A DNA stretch of 64,000 nucleotides from Amnibacterium kyonggiense (lineage in GTDB: Bacteria > Actinomycetota > Actinomycetes > Actinomycetales > Microbacteriaceae). Below are positions 8,137 to 16,516 of the stretch, one piece after another; the first letter of the stretch is position 1; each line of letters starts with the position of its first letter. The position numbers and the translations under genes were made by a program. The stretch is taken from assembly GCF_004364555.1 (NCBI RefSeq), contig NZ_SOAM01000002.1, positions 248,001 through 312,000 on the forward strand. The letters are read 5' to 3'. A model generated the notes under the pieces. The model was not told where the DNA came from. It was given only the letters and a program-made list of their open reading frames with translations, and ran no database searches.

Positions 8137-9696
8137 TCACTGCGCCGGGTCCGTCGAGGTCGTCGGCGCCGCCGCGTCGGCCGGCCCGGTCGACACGAGC
8201 AGGTGCACGGCCGTGCCGGCGTCGAGCGTCGTCCCCGGCGCGATCGTGGCGCCCTCGTCGTCGACGAGCCGCAGGACCGTGCCCGCTGCGCGGGTCGACG
8301 CGCGGTCGATCCGGCCGGCGACCACCAGCCGGGCGGCCGTCACCGCCGCGGTCGCGGCGGCGACCGTGCGGCCCTTGACGCTCGGCACCGACGCGGGCCG
8401 CTCGCCCTTCGAGAGGACGAGGGACACGGTCGCCCCGGGCGGCAGCAGCGCGCCGGCGCTCGGCCTCGTGGCCGTGACGACGCCCTCGTTCCGCGAGCTG
8501 TACGCCTGGTCGGCGGGTCCGATGCGGAAGCCCCGCCCGATCAGGGCGGCGTTCGCCGCGTCCTGGGACTTGCCGGTCACGCTCGGGACCACCGCGGTGG
8601 AGCCCGGCCCGCCGCCGTAGTACCAGCCGGTGCCCGCGGCGAGGCTGCCGGCGACGAGCACCGCCGCGAACGCCCAGGCCCCGCGTCGGTGCGCCCGCGC
8701 GGTCGCGGCCCGGAGCCGGTCCACGACGTCCGCGGACTGCGCGCGCCGCGGGGCGCTCGGCGCCAGGTCGGCGGTCGCGAGCACCCGCGTCGAGGCGGCC
8801 GACGGGAGGACGGCGGTGCGCTGCGTCGCGGTGCGGTTCGCCGGCGCGGCGTCGTGCATGAGGTGCTGGGTCTCGAACAGCTGGTCGAGCATCGCCCGGG
8901 CGTCGCGCGGACGGTCCTCCGGGTCCCGCGCCGTCGCCCAGAGCGTGAGGTCGTCGAGGAGCGCCGGGACGCCGGGGTTCTTCAGCGACGGCGCCGGCAC
9001 CGAGTCGTTCGCGTGCTGGTAGGCGATCTGCACGGGCTGCTCGCCCTTGAACGGCTGCTCGCCGGTGAGCATCTCGTACATCATGATCCCGACCGCGTAC
9101 ACGTCGCTGCGGGTGTCGGCGATGCCCCGGGTGACGAGCTCGGGGGAGAGGTACGCGATCGTGCCGAGCAGGGCCTGCCCGCTCGCGGTGCTGCTCGTCG
9201 CAGCGCGGGCGAGGCCGAAGTCGCCGAGCTTGATGCGGCCGTCGTCGGCGAGCAGCACGTTCTCGGGCTTCAGGTCGCGGTGGATGATCCCGGCCTTGTG
9301 CGCGGCGACGAGGCCGGCGAGCACCGCCTCGAGGATGTCCATCGTCTGCTCGGGCGTGAGCCGGCCGTACTCGCCGAGGAGGTCGCGGAGCGTGATGCCC
9401 TGCAGGTACTCCATGACCAGGTAGGCGGTGCCGAGGTCCTGCCCCTGGTCGAAGACGTTGACGACGTTCGGGTGGGCGAGGCGGGCAGCGCTGCGCGCCT
9501 CCTGGATGAAGCGGTCGCGGAACGCGGCGTCGTCGGCCAGGTGGGCGTGCATCACCTTGACGGCGACGCGGCGCTCCAGGCGCAGGTCCGTGGCGAGGTA
9601 GACCGTCGCCATGCCCCCGCGGGCGATGCGGGCACGGATCTGATACCGGCCGTCGAGCAGCCGGCCCACCATGGGGTCGGGAGGAGCGGCGGTCAC
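8137..9696 (-). CDS. Membrane Ser/Thr protein kinase with PASTA domains (PknL/PknB type)
   Basis: Predicted 519-residue Hanks-type kinase. The kinase domain spans about residues 18-275, with the Gly-rich loop IARGGMATV, lysine K47 (VAVKVM), HRDLKPEN with D141, and DFG at 159-161. A Ser/Thr-rich juxtamembrane stretch is followed by one membrane segment near residues 345-365 and two extracellular PASTA repeats that probably sense peptidoglycan fragments or lipid II. Gene order (class II aroG, kinase, Rv2175c homologue, prenyl synthase) matches mycobacterial pknL, although that kinase, as I recall, lacks PASTA repeats. The GTG start has no ribosome site, so a leaderless mRNA is possible. The stop is one base from the convergent aroG stop. 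Confidence 0.92.
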   Translation of the reverse strand: MTAAPPDPMVGRLLDGRYQIRARIARGGMATVYLATDLRLERRVAVKVMHAHLADDAAFRDRFIQEARSAARLAHPNVVNVFDQGQDLGTAYLVMEYLQGITLRDLLGEYGRLTPEQTMDILEAVLAGLVAAHKAGIIHRDLKPENVLLADDGRIKLGDFGLARAATSSTASGQALLGTIAYLSPELVTRGIADTRSDVYAVGIMMYEMLTGEQPFKGEQPVQIAYQHANDSVPAPSLKNPGVPALLDDLTLWATARDPEDRPRDARAMLDQLFETQHLMHDAAPANRTATQRTAVLPSAASTRVLATADLAPSAPRRAQSADVVDRLRAATARAHRRGAWAFAAVLVAGSLAAGTGWYYGGGPGSTAVVPSVTGKSQDAANAALIGRGFRIGPADQAYSSRNEGVVTATRPSAGALLPPGATVSLVLSKGERPASVPSVKGRTVAAATAAVTAARLVVAGRIDRASTRAAGTVLRLVDDEGATIAPGTTLDAGTAVHLLVSTGPADAAAPTTSTDPAQ

Positions 9697-9801
9697 GTCG
9701 GGAAGTGTACGAAGGGGGAGCGGACGAGCCCCCGGTTCGCCGCGGTGCGGCGGGGTTCCGCCCCGGACGGGGGGCGGTCGGCCCGCGTCAGCGGAAGCGG
9801 C

Positions 9802-10770
9802 TCAGCGCTCGAGGTCCTGCAGCCATCCGCGGGCCGCGCGCTCCCACTTGCCGTAGGCGGCGGGCGAGGCGTTCCGCTGGACCGCGGACGCGGCCTCCCC
9901 GACGCTCATGAACTCCCAGCCGCCGACGTCGAGCAGCCCTGCCGCCGGCGCGACGACGCCGCTGCCGGCGCCGCCGAAGAAGGCGACCGCGGCCGCGTAG
10001 GGGTCGAGGAGCGTGTCCGCGTCGCCCCACCCGCGGCTCGGCCGCTGCTGGAACAGGCCGACCGCGTCGCCTTCGCCGAAGGGCAGGTTGTGCAGGGAGG
10101 AGTCCTGCATCGCGGCGGTGAGCGCGACGACGATGCCGTCGTCGGGGATGCCGACCTCCCACCCGACCTCGAGGATCGTCCGGGCGTTCTCGAGCATCTC
10201 GCCGGTCAGCGTCACCGCACCGGAGCCGGTCTTCCGCAGGTTCGGGACGGGGATGACGAGCTGCTGGCCCGCGCGGACGGTGCTGCCGCGGGACAGGCCG
10301 TTCGCGAGCAGGACCGCGGCGGTGGCGACGCCGTGCCGCTGGGCGATCGAGGACACGGTCTCGTCGGCGCCGACGCGGTGCCGGTGCAGCTCGTCCGCGA
10401 CGGAGGTCGTCGGCCGGCGCGTCTCCGCGTGCTTCACGAGGACGGTGTCGCCGGCCTGCAGCTGCGAGCGCCAGCCGAGGCCGTTCAGCGCGAGCACGCT
10501 CGCAGCGGACACGCCGAAGCGGGCGGCGATGTCGAACACGGTCTCGCCGGGGCCGACCTCGACCTCCACCGCGCCCTCGCGGGCACGGCGCATCGGGTCG
10601 GACTCGGACGCGGGTCTCGCCCAGCGGCCGTCCCGCTCGGACTCGCCGGGCGCCCCGACCGTGCGGGCGAGCGACCCGACCAGGCGGCCGGCGGCGCGCA
10701 GCAGCCCGCGGTCGCCCGCGTGCCTGCCCCCGTCGCTCCGTCGCGCCTGCTCCGACAGCGTCGAACTCAT
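9802..10770 (-). CDS. LysM-domain cell-wall protein with lysozyme-like C-terminal region
   Basis: Predicted 322-residue protein with two LysM peptidoglycan-binding modules (about residues 70-112 and 130-173). A C-terminal domain contains ALTAAMQDSSL and VGLFQQRPSRGWG, a region that also occurs at the end of many actinobacterial wall peptidases and resembles a goose-lysozyme/transglycosylase fold. ATG 10770 is preceded by GGGGGGAAG at a good distance. No clear signal peptide is visible: the N-terminal ~65 residues are polar with at most a weak hydrophobic patch, so export is uncertain. It lies immediately upstream of the kinase on the same strand, which suggests a shared role in wall surveillance. 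Enzymatic activity is not established. Confidence 0.75.
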   Translation of the reverse strand: MSSTLSEQARRSDGGRHAGDRGLLRAAGRLVGSLARTVGAPGESERDGRWARPASESDPMRRAREGAVEVEVGPGETVFDIAARFGVSAASVLALNGLGWRSQLQAGDTVLVKHAETRRPTTSVADELHRHRVGADETVSSIAQRHGVATAAVLLANGLSRGSTVRAGQQLVIPVPNLRKTGSGAVTLTGEMLENARTILEVGWEVGIPDDGIVVALTAAMQDSSLHNLPFGEGDAVGLFQQRPSRGWGDADTLLDPYAAAVAFFGGAGSGVVAPAAGLLDVGGWEFMSVGEAASAVQRNASPAAYGKWERAARGWLQDLER

Positions 10771-10906
10771 CGTGCACTTCCCCCCGCGCCCTTCCCCCGA
10801 GGGGCGCTCTCGCACACTCACAGAGCGGACCCGGCGAGTCAACGGACGCGGCCGCCGCGCGCCGGGTCCGCTGTGCCCCCAGTTCGAGCCCTGGCATCCT
10901 GGTGGG

Positions 10907-11263
10907 GTGAGCACCGAGGAAGAGCGCGCCGAGGAAGTCCGGACCTGGCTGACCGTCCCCGACCTGGCCGACCGGCTGTCGCTGACCCCGAGCCGGGTCC
11001 GGCGCCTCATCGAGGACCGCCACCTGCTCGCCGTCCGGCGGGACGGTGTCCTCGTGGTGCCGGAGGTGTTCCTCGACGACGAGGGGCCGCTGCCCGAGCT
11101 GCGCGGAACGGCGATCCTGCTCCAGGACAACGGGTACACCGACGACGAGGCGGTGCACTGGCTCCTCGAGGAGGAGGACAGCCTCGGCACGGCCCCGATC
11201 GACGCGCTGCAGGCGGGTCGGAAGGCGGAGGTCCGCCGCATCGCGCAGGCCCTCGCCTTCTAG
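10907..11263 (+). CDS. Rv2175c-family DNA-binding protein
   Basis: Predicted 118-residue protein with an N-terminal winged helix-turn-helix (WLTVPDLADRLSLTPSRVRRLIEDR) shortened here to its key part PDLADRLSLTPSRVRRL, followed by a C-terminal helical domain (ELRGTAILLQDNGYTDDEA) ending in IDALQAGRKAEVRRIAQAL. This is the Rv2175c family; the mycobacterial member is a reported substrate of the adjacent kinase PknL. The divergent LysM and kinase genes next to it repeat that arrangement, so it may be a phosphorylation-controlled regulator. The GTG start has no ribosome site. A strong hairpin follows the stop. Confidence 0.85.
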   Translation: MSTEEERAEEVRTWLTVPDLADRLSLTPSRVRRLIEDRHLLAVRRDGVLVVPEVFLDDEGPLPELRGTAILLQDNGYTDDEAVHWLLEEEDSLGTAPIDALQAGRKAEVRRIAQALAF

Positions 11264-11274
11264 CCCGCCCCCGA

Positions 11275-11312
11275 GCGGCAGTCCCGCCCGCCCCGGCGGG
11301 CGGGACTGCCGC
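11275..11312 (+). terminator. Hairpin terminator after the Rv2175c-like gene
   Basis: Perfect 17-bp inverted repeat, arms 11275-11291 and 11296-11312, with a 4-base loop (CCCG), beginning 12 bases after the stop codon. Confidence 0.8.
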
Positions 11313-11431
11313 GGAGCGGGGTACATCCGCCCCCGGACTGGGGCTGAGTCGGGTCTACTGGTCCGGATGCCTCACTTCTAGCGTGAGCGCGGCCCCTCCG
11401 GGCCGTCTTCCGCGACCAGTGAGGCCACGAG

Positions 11432-14107
11432 ATGCGCACGACCACGTCGATCGACCCGCGACAGAAGCGACGCGTGCGGGCGACGGCCCTCGGAACGGCG
11501 GGCGTCGTCGTCGCCGCGTGCGGCATCGCCGCGGGCGGGACCGCCGCGTGGGCCGCGACCGACACGACGTGGAACTCGCTGTCGAGCGACTTCCAGAGCG
11601 GCGCGGACGACATCACGGTCGGCGCGAGCATCACGAAGACCGACGGCACGCTCACGCTCGGACCGAACACGGGGTCCGCCGGCTTCACGACGCTGCACCT
11701 CACCGGCGGCACCACGCTGACGGTCCAGGCGATCGAGCTGACGTCGGACCAGGGAGGTACCGCGACGCCGTCGACGCTCGTCATCACGGGGTCGGGTTCG
11801 CTCGTGGTGGCGCAGACCGATCCGTCCCTGCCGGCCATCGAGGTGTCGTCCGGCTCGTCCCTCACGGTCTCGAGCGGCACCGTCACCGCCTCGGTGCCGG
11901 GCTCGAGCAGTGCCGCCGCGATCGGCGGCGGCCCCTCCATGGGGCCGGGACCCCAGAACGCCGGGACCCTCGTGTTCAACGGCCTCGCGGACGTGACCGC
12001 GTCGGGCGGTGACCAGGGTGCGGGCATCGGCGGCGGATACGGCGGCAGCGCGACCGTCGAGGTCGACGACAGCGCGTCCGTGAAGGCCTCTGCGAGCGGC
12101 CGAGCCGCAGCGATCGGTGCGGGCGCCGGCTCCGGGTCCTTCGCCGTCACCGTGCGGCACGACGCGACCGTCGTCGCGAACCAGCTCGCGTCGGGCGTCG
12201 CGGGTGCGGCGATCGGCGGCGGTGCCTCGCCCGCGGGGCAGACCGCCGGCTCCGTCACCGTCGGTGACTCCGCATCCGTCACCGCGACCTCGATCGGCCG
12301 CTCCGCGGCGATCGGCGGCGGGTACCACGGCGATGGCGGGTCGGTCACGGCGACCGGGTACGCGCACATCACGGCGACGAGCGCCCAGGCGGCGATCGGC
12401 GACGGAGAGTTCGCGACCGGCGCCGGGACCGCGGTGTCCCTGTCCGGCCAGGGCGTGCAGGTCCAGGCGAACGGGGGGACCGGCTCGTCCGGCGGTGCCG
12501 GCATCGGCGGCTCGCTGAACGCATACGGCAACGACAGCCTGAGCGTCGGCGGAGGCGCATCGGTGGTCGCGAGCAGCGCGAACGGACCCGGCATCGGCGG
12601 ACTCGGCAACACCCAGGGCATGACGGTCTCGATCGATTCTGGATCGGTCTCGGCCACGGGCGGCCCGTCCGGCGCCGGCATCGGCGCGGGCAACGCCTCC
12701 TCCATGGGCGCCTCGGTGAGCGTCGGCACCGGCGGCTCGCTGACGGTCGCGGGCGGTGGAACCGCCATCGGCGGGTCCACCGCGACCCGGTTCGGGTCGC
12801 TCTCGAACACCGGCTCCCTCACGATCGCGAGCGGCAGCACCCTCGCGATCCCGGCCGGTGCATCCGCATCGACCTCGGGGACATGGACGAACGGGGGCAC
12901 CACGCGCGTCGACGGCACGCTGAACAACACCGGCATCATCGCGAACGCCGGCACGCTGAGCGGTGCCGGGACCCTGTCGAACTCCGGCTCCGTGCTGCAG
13001 AACGGCGTGCTGTCGACCGCGTCGGTGACCGGCAACGCCTATTCCCTCGTGTACGACGGCCAGGGCGGGACGAAGTCGGCCGGGTCCCAGCTGGTCTACG
13101 CGGACAGCGTGGCGGCTGCGGGGCTGAACCTCGCCACGGCGGTGCCGCCGACGACCGGCAGCTTCACCGGATGGAACAGCGCCGCGGACGGCACCGGCGC
13201 ATTCCTCCGCAACGGCGACAGCATCTCCGGCTTCGCGGGCGGAGGCGCGACCGGCTCCCCGCTCGTGGTGGACCTGTACGCCGTCTACCAGGTCGCGCCG
13301 GTGCTGGTCGATCGCGTGCTGCCGCAGGGCGTGGTCGGCTCGCCCTATTCGGCCACGGTCGCCGCCTCCGTCGGAACCGCGCCGATCGCCTACTCACGAG
13401 TCGTGGGGGACCTCCCCGCGGGTCTGACCCTCGACGCGTCCACGGGCGCCGTCTCGGGCACGCCGACGACGGCGGGCAGCTTCACGATGACGGTCGGAGC
13501 GGCCAACGCCTACTCGCGCCAGCACGGCTCGGTGACGCACGACTACACCGTCCAGATCGTGCAGACCTCGATCGGGATCACGGTGCCCCGGACCGCGACG
13601 GGCTCCACGCGGTACCTCGCCGGCGGAGCCGCGACCCTGCGGATCAGCGGCCTGGAGGCCAACGAGTCCTACACGGTGCGGATCGGCGGGAAGACGGCAG
13701 TCACGGGGAAGGCGCCCTCGAACGCGGCCTTCTCGCTCAAGGTGACCATCCCGAAGGCCATCGGCGACGGCGCGCAGGCGGTCTCGGTGTCGGGCGCCGA
13801 TCACGCGACGGCGGCCACCGCCACGATCCTCACCGCGTCGGTCGCGAAGGCGCTCGGCCTCAAGCTGTCGGCGAAGAAGATCACGCACGGCAAGAAGATC
13901 ACCGTGACGGTGTCGAAGCTCTACGCCGGGGAGTCGGTGCGCGTCGTGATCAGCGGCAAGCACGGCAAGACCGCGGTCGGCAGGGCCACCTCGAAGGGCG
14001 GCTACGTGCTCACCCTGAAGAAGGGGCTCACCAAGGGGAAGTACACGGTCACGGTGACCGGCGCCGGCACGGCTCGGAAGGCGAGCGCCAAGCTCACCGT
14101 CTCCTAG
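11432..14107 (+). CDS. Large secreted glycine-rich repeat protein (putative surface beta-helix)
   Basis: Predicted 891-residue exported protein of unknown function. A long signal sequence (basic QKRRVR, then a hydrophobic run) ends near AWA-AT at residues 39-43; VAAC ending at Cys30 could instead be a lipobox. Residues ~45-520 carry about ten variants of an [A/G]-I-G-G-G motif spaced roughly 30-40 residues apart within short Thr/Ser/Val strands, typical of a parallel beta-helix. Near residue 537 is an InlB-like repeat (YSLVYDGQGGTKSAG), near 625-710 a putative Ig domain (GLTLDASTGAVSGTP), and the last ~85 residues are lysine-rich. No LPXTG motif or C-terminal membrane segment is present. It sits where mycobacteria carry a mannosyltransferase gene, so it looks like a lineage-specific insertion. 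A GAGG lies about 8 bases before the ATG. Confidence 0.85.
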   Translation: MRTTTSIDPRQKRRVRATALGTAGVVVAACGIAAGGTAAWAATDTTWNSLSSDFQSGADDITVGASITKTDGTLTLGPNTGSAGFTTLHLTGGTTLTVQAIELTSDQGGTATPSTLVITGSGSLVVAQTDPSLPAIEVSSGSSLTVSSGTVTASVPGSSSAAAIGGGPSMGPGPQNAGTLVFNGLADVTASGGDQGAGIGGGYGGSATVEVDDSASVKASASGRAAAIGAGAGSGSFAVTVRHDATVVANQLASGVAGAAIGGGASPAGQTAGSVTVGDSASVTATSIGRSAAIGGGYHGDGGSVTATGYAHITATSAQAAIGDGEFATGAGTAVSLSGQGVQVQANGGTGSSGGAGIGGSLNAYGNDSLSVGGGASVVASSANGPGIGGLGNTQGMTVSIDSGSVSATGGPSGAGIGAGNASSMGASVSVGTGGSLTVAGGGTAIGGSTATRFGSLSNTGSLTIASGSTLAIPAGASASTSGTWTNGGTTRVDGTLNNTGIIANAGTLSGAGTLSNSGSVLQNGVLSTASVTGNAYSLVYDGQGGTKSAGSQLVYADSVAAAGLNLATAVPPTTGSFTGWNSAADGTGAFLRNGDSISGFAGGGATGSPLVVDLYAVYQVAPVLVDRVLPQGVVGSPYSATVAASVGTAPIAYSRVVGDLPAGLTLDASTGAVSGTPTTAGSFTMTVGAANAYSRQHGSVTHDYTVQIVQTSIGITVPRTATGSTRYLAGGAATLRISGLEANESYTVRIGGKTAVTGKAPSNAAFSLKVTIPKAIGDGAQAVSVSGADHATAATATILTASVAKALGLKLSAKKITHGKKITVTVSKLYAGESVRVVISGKHGKTAVGRATSKGGYVLTLKKGLTKGKYTVTVTGAGTARKASAKLTVS

Positions 14108-14170
14108 CGGTCCTCCCGTGCACTCGTTTCCAGCCCTGCGCTGTCGGAGCACTCCGGCTGGCTCCGCGCG

Positions 14171-14209
14171 CTTCGGCAGGCCAAGGGGAGCCTTCGCGGC
14201 CTGCCGAAG
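14171..14209. terminator. Hairpin between the convergent surface-protein and prenyl-synthase genes
   Basis: Perfect 12-bp inverted repeat CTTCGGCAGGCC / GGCCTGCCGAAG, arms 14171-14182 and 14198-14209, loop 15 bases. It lies between two converging stops and is probably a bidirectional terminator. Confidence 0.65.
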
Positions 14210-14273
14210 TGCGTGCAGCCTGCTGAAGCGCTGACGCCGGACGAGCGACGGGAGCTAGGACGACCGTCCGGCG

Positions 14274-15392
14274 CTAGGACGAGCGGACGCTGATCGACTC
14301 CGCGAGGCGGGACAGCGCGTCGATCGCGTCGCCCGTCAGCGGGGCGCCGTCGAGCGCGTCGAGGGCCAGGTCGACGTTCTCCGTGATCATCCGCTCGACC
14401 TCGTCGATCGCGCCGGACGCGCGGATCGTCTCCTGCAGCATCGCGATCTGCTCGGGCGTGAGCTCCGGGTCGCCGAGCAGCTCGTCGACCGTGCGCCGCG
14501 CCGACTGGGGGAGCGCCTGCCGGGCGAGCGCGATGAGCACCGTCCGCTTGCCCTCGACGAGGTCGTCGCCCGCCGGCTTGCCGGTCACCTCGCTGTCGCC
14601 GTAGACGCCGAGCAGGTCGTCCCGCAGCTGGAACGCGATGCCGAGCGGCAGCCCGAACTCGCGGAGCGCCGCCATCTGCGCGAGCGAGGCGCCGCCGAGG
14701 GAGGCGCCGATGGCGAGCGGCGCCTCGATCGAGTACTTCGCCGACTTGTACGTGATCACGTTCAGCGCGGTGTCGACCTCGCGGCCCTCGCGGACGTGCG
14801 GCCAGGACGCCTCCGCGACGATGTCGAGGTACTGGCCGGCCGTGACGTCGGTCCGCATCCGGTTGAACTCGGCGCGCGCCGCCCGGGCGTTGCCGCGGTC
14901 CGCGAGCCGGTCGAGCGAGTCCGCGAACAGCTCGTCGCTCCACACGAGCAGCAGATCGCCGAGGAGCACGCCCGAGGACTCCCCGAAGCGCTTCGGGTCG
15001 CCGAGGAAGCGGCCGTCGCGGTGCGCCTGCTCGAAGCGGCGGTGCGCGGACGGCGCGCCCCGGCGCGTGTCGGACGCGTCGATCAGGTCGTCGTGGACGA
15101 GGGCGGCCGCGTGGAAGAGCTCGAGCGCGGCGGCGACGCCGATCACCGCGGGCAGATCGCCGCGGCGCGCGTCGCCGAAGAAGTCGGCCGGATCGTCCGC
15201 GCCCTGCACCGACTGCCAGCCCCAGTACGCGAAGCGGGCCCGGAAGCGCTTCCCGAATCTCAGAAAGTCCCTCGAAATCTCGCCCAGCGGCACCGTCTCG
15301 TCCGCCACCGCGGCGAGAATCGGGTCATGGGCGTCGAGGAACTCGTCGATCCGGTTCTGCACGAGGTCGACGAGTCGGCCCCCTGTGCTCAC
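14274..15392 (-). CDS. idsA: Polyprenyl diphosphate synthase (geranylgeranyl/farnesyl type)
   Basis: Predicted 372-residue trans-isoprenyl diphosphate synthase. The first aspartate-rich motif is in LVHDDLIDASDTRRG and the second is FQLRDDLLG; the substrate-binding GKRFRAR is near residue 48. It condenses isopentenyl diphosphate with allylic diphosphates, probably to give the C15-C20 precursors of carotenoids, menaquinone or membrane lipids; product length cannot be read with certainty. GTG 15392 is used as the start; the open frame runs to 15440 without a better one. The position beside the kinase/Rv2175c module matches mycobacterial idsA2. The gene is divergent from the DUF3040 gene. Confidence 0.88.
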   Translation of the reverse strand: MSTGGRLVDLVQNRIDEFLDAHDPILAAVADETVPLGEISRDFLRFGKRFRARFAYWGWQSVQGADDPADFFGDARRGDLPAVIGVAAALELFHAAALVHDDLIDASDTRRGAPSAHRRFEQAHRDGRFLGDPKRFGESSGVLLGDLLLVWSDELFADSLDRLADRGNARAARAEFNRMRTDVTAGQYLDIVAEASWPHVREGREVDTALNVITYKSAKYSIEAPLAIGASLGGASLAQMAALREFGLPLGIAFQLRDDLLGVYGDSEVTGKPAGDDLVEGKRTVLIALARQALPQSARRTVDELLGDPELTPEQIAMLQETIRASGAIDEVERMITENVDLALDALDGAPLTGDAIDALSRLAESISVRSS

Positions 15393-15480
15393 ACCGCCTA
15401 GCCTAGCCGCGCGCCCGACTTGTACACTGGCGCCGCGCACGGCCGCGCGGCCGTTCCACCCTGGGAGAAGAGGGATCCGG

Positions 15481-15837
15481 ATGCCACTTTCGGAGCAGGA
15501 GCAGCGCCTTCTCGACGAGATGGAGCGCAGCCTCTACCACGGCGACGCCGACTACGTCGCGTCCGTCGGACGAGCGCCCGGTCGCGTCAGCTACGCGGCG
15601 ATCGTCGGCGGGGTCCTGCTCGCGGTCGCCGGTCTGGGGGTCCTCGTGCTCGGGGTCGTCCTCCACAACTGGTTCGTCGGCGCCCTCGGCTTCGCGATGA
15701 TGTTCGCCGGCGTCCTCGTCGCGACCGGCGTGCGCGGCCGTCGGATGCCCGCCGGCTTCCCCGCCGCCCCCGCCGGGCGGCGCACCGGCTTCATGGATCG
15801 CCTGGGTCAGCGCTGGGAGCGCCGACGCCGGTCCTGA
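15481..15837 (+). CDS. DUF3040 small membrane protein
   Basis: Predicted 118-residue member of the DUF3040 family. It begins with the family signature LSEQEQRLLDEMERSL, followed by two closely spaced membrane segments (about residues 40-60 and 63-85) and a basic tail ending RRRRS. Function is unknown. A homologue lies upstream of mraZ in many actinomycetes, so a link to division or wall growth is likely but unproven. ATG 15481 is preceded by GAGAAGAGGGA. TTGTACACTGG at about 15420 looks like a -10 region. A strong terminator separates it from mraZ. Confidence 0.88.
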   Translation: MPLSEQEQRLLDEMERSLYHGDADYVASVGRAPGRVSYAAIVGGVLLAVAGLGVLVLGVVLHNWFVGALGFAMMFAGVLVATGVRGRRMPAGFPAAPAGRRTGFMDRLGQRWERRRRS

Positions 15838-15853
15838 CCCACCAGCACCTCCT

Positions 15854-15889
15854 CAGAACGCCCCGCGGCTCCGGCCGCGGGGCGTTCTG
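15854..15889 (+). terminator. Hairpin terminator after the DUF3040 gene
   Basis: Perfect 15-bp inverted repeat, arms 15854-15868 and 15875-15889, loop CTCCGG, followed by TGTCGTTCC. It isolates the mraZ promoter from upstream transcription. Confidence 0.8.
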
Positions 15890-15939
15890 TCGTTCCCGGG
15901 GAGGGCGATGGAGGAGCACTGCTCTCGCAGTGGCCCGAG

Positions 15940-15964
15940 TGGAGGGAAGTGGAGTAAAGTGGGG
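15940..15964 (+). promoter_or_regulatory. MraZ operator: three TGGRG boxes on a 10-bp period
   Basis: TGGAG at 15940 and 15950 and TGGGG at 15960 repeat exactly every 10 bp, 45-69 bases before mraZ. MraZ is known to bind TGGG[A/N]-type repeats with 5-bp spacers upstream of its own gene, so this is very probably the autoregulatory operator of the division cluster. Confidence 0.75.
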
Positions 15965-16008
15965 GATACCAGCGCCGCTGGTCCAGTGGTCAGCGAGGGG
16001 TCGGTGCC

Positions 16009-16440
16009 GTGTTCCTCGGTACCTACTCGCCGCGACTCGACGAGAAAGGGCGGATCATCCTTCCGGCCAAGTTCGCGGACGACCTCGCCGACGGCGTCGT
16101 CATCACGCGCGGTCAGGAGCGGTGCCTCTACGTCTTCTCGACCGCCGAGTTCGGCCGGATGCACGAGCGCATCCGCCAGGCCCCCGTCACGAGCAGCGCG
16201 GCGCGGAACTACCTCCGGGTGTTCCTGTCGGGCGCGCACGACGAAACGCCGGACAAGCAGCGCCGGGTGACGATCCCGCCCGCGCTCCGCGCGTACGCGG
16301 GCCTCGAGCGGGAGCTCGCGGTCCTCGGCGTCGGCGACCGGGTGGAGATCTGGGACGCGGCCGCCTGGGAGCAGCGTCTCGCCGAGACGGAGGACGCGTA
16401 CGCGTCCGTCGACGGGGAGGTGGTCCCCGGGATCCTCTGA
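16009..16440 (+). CDS. mraZ: Transcriptional regulator MraZ
   Basis: Predicted 143-residue MraZ, first gene of the division and cell-wall cluster. It contains the two SpoVT/AbrB-like repeats of the family: [17 protein letters not shown] near the start and [18 protein letters not shown] in the second half. MraZ forms a ring-shaped oligomer that binds TGGG-type repeats upstream of its own gene and represses the dcw operon; three such boxes are seen 45-69 bases upstream. The GTG start has GCGAGGGG about 10 bases before it. The 125 bases to rsmH carry two REP-like hairpins. Confidence 0.95.
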   Translation: MFLGTYSPRLDEKGRIILPAKFADDLADGVVITRGQERCLYVFSTAEFGRMHERIRQAPVTSSAARNYLRVFLSGAHDETPDKQRRVTIPPALRAYAGLERELAVLGVGDRVEIWDAAAWEQRLAETEDAYASVDGEVVPGIL

Positions 16441-16474
16441 CCCGTGCCTCCCGAGTCCCAGCCGTGACGGGATC

Positions 16475-16499
16475 CCTGACACACTTCCCCGGTGCCAGG
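16475..16499 (+). repeat. REP-like hairpin, copy 1
   Basis: Imperfect palindrome CCTGACAC ... GTGCCAGG (arms 16475-16482 and 16492-16499) enclosing ACTTCCCCG. It is identical to copy 2 over a 21-base core (16480-16500 against 16522-16542). It lies between mraZ and rsmH and resembles dispersed REP elements. Confidence 0.6.
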
Positions 16500-16516
16500 T
16501 CGCCCGTCTCCCCGCC

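Noticed and set aside
9690-9801. Hairpin-rich stretch between the LysM and kinase genes as a terminator
   Set aside because: Stems are short (about 6 bp) and overlapping; no single convincing structure.
835-10886. Shared 11-base string CCCCCAGTTCG upstream of the MinD-like gene (835-845) and the Rv2175c-like gene (10876-10886)
   Set aside because: Short and GC-rich; it occurs at different distances from the starts and could be chance.
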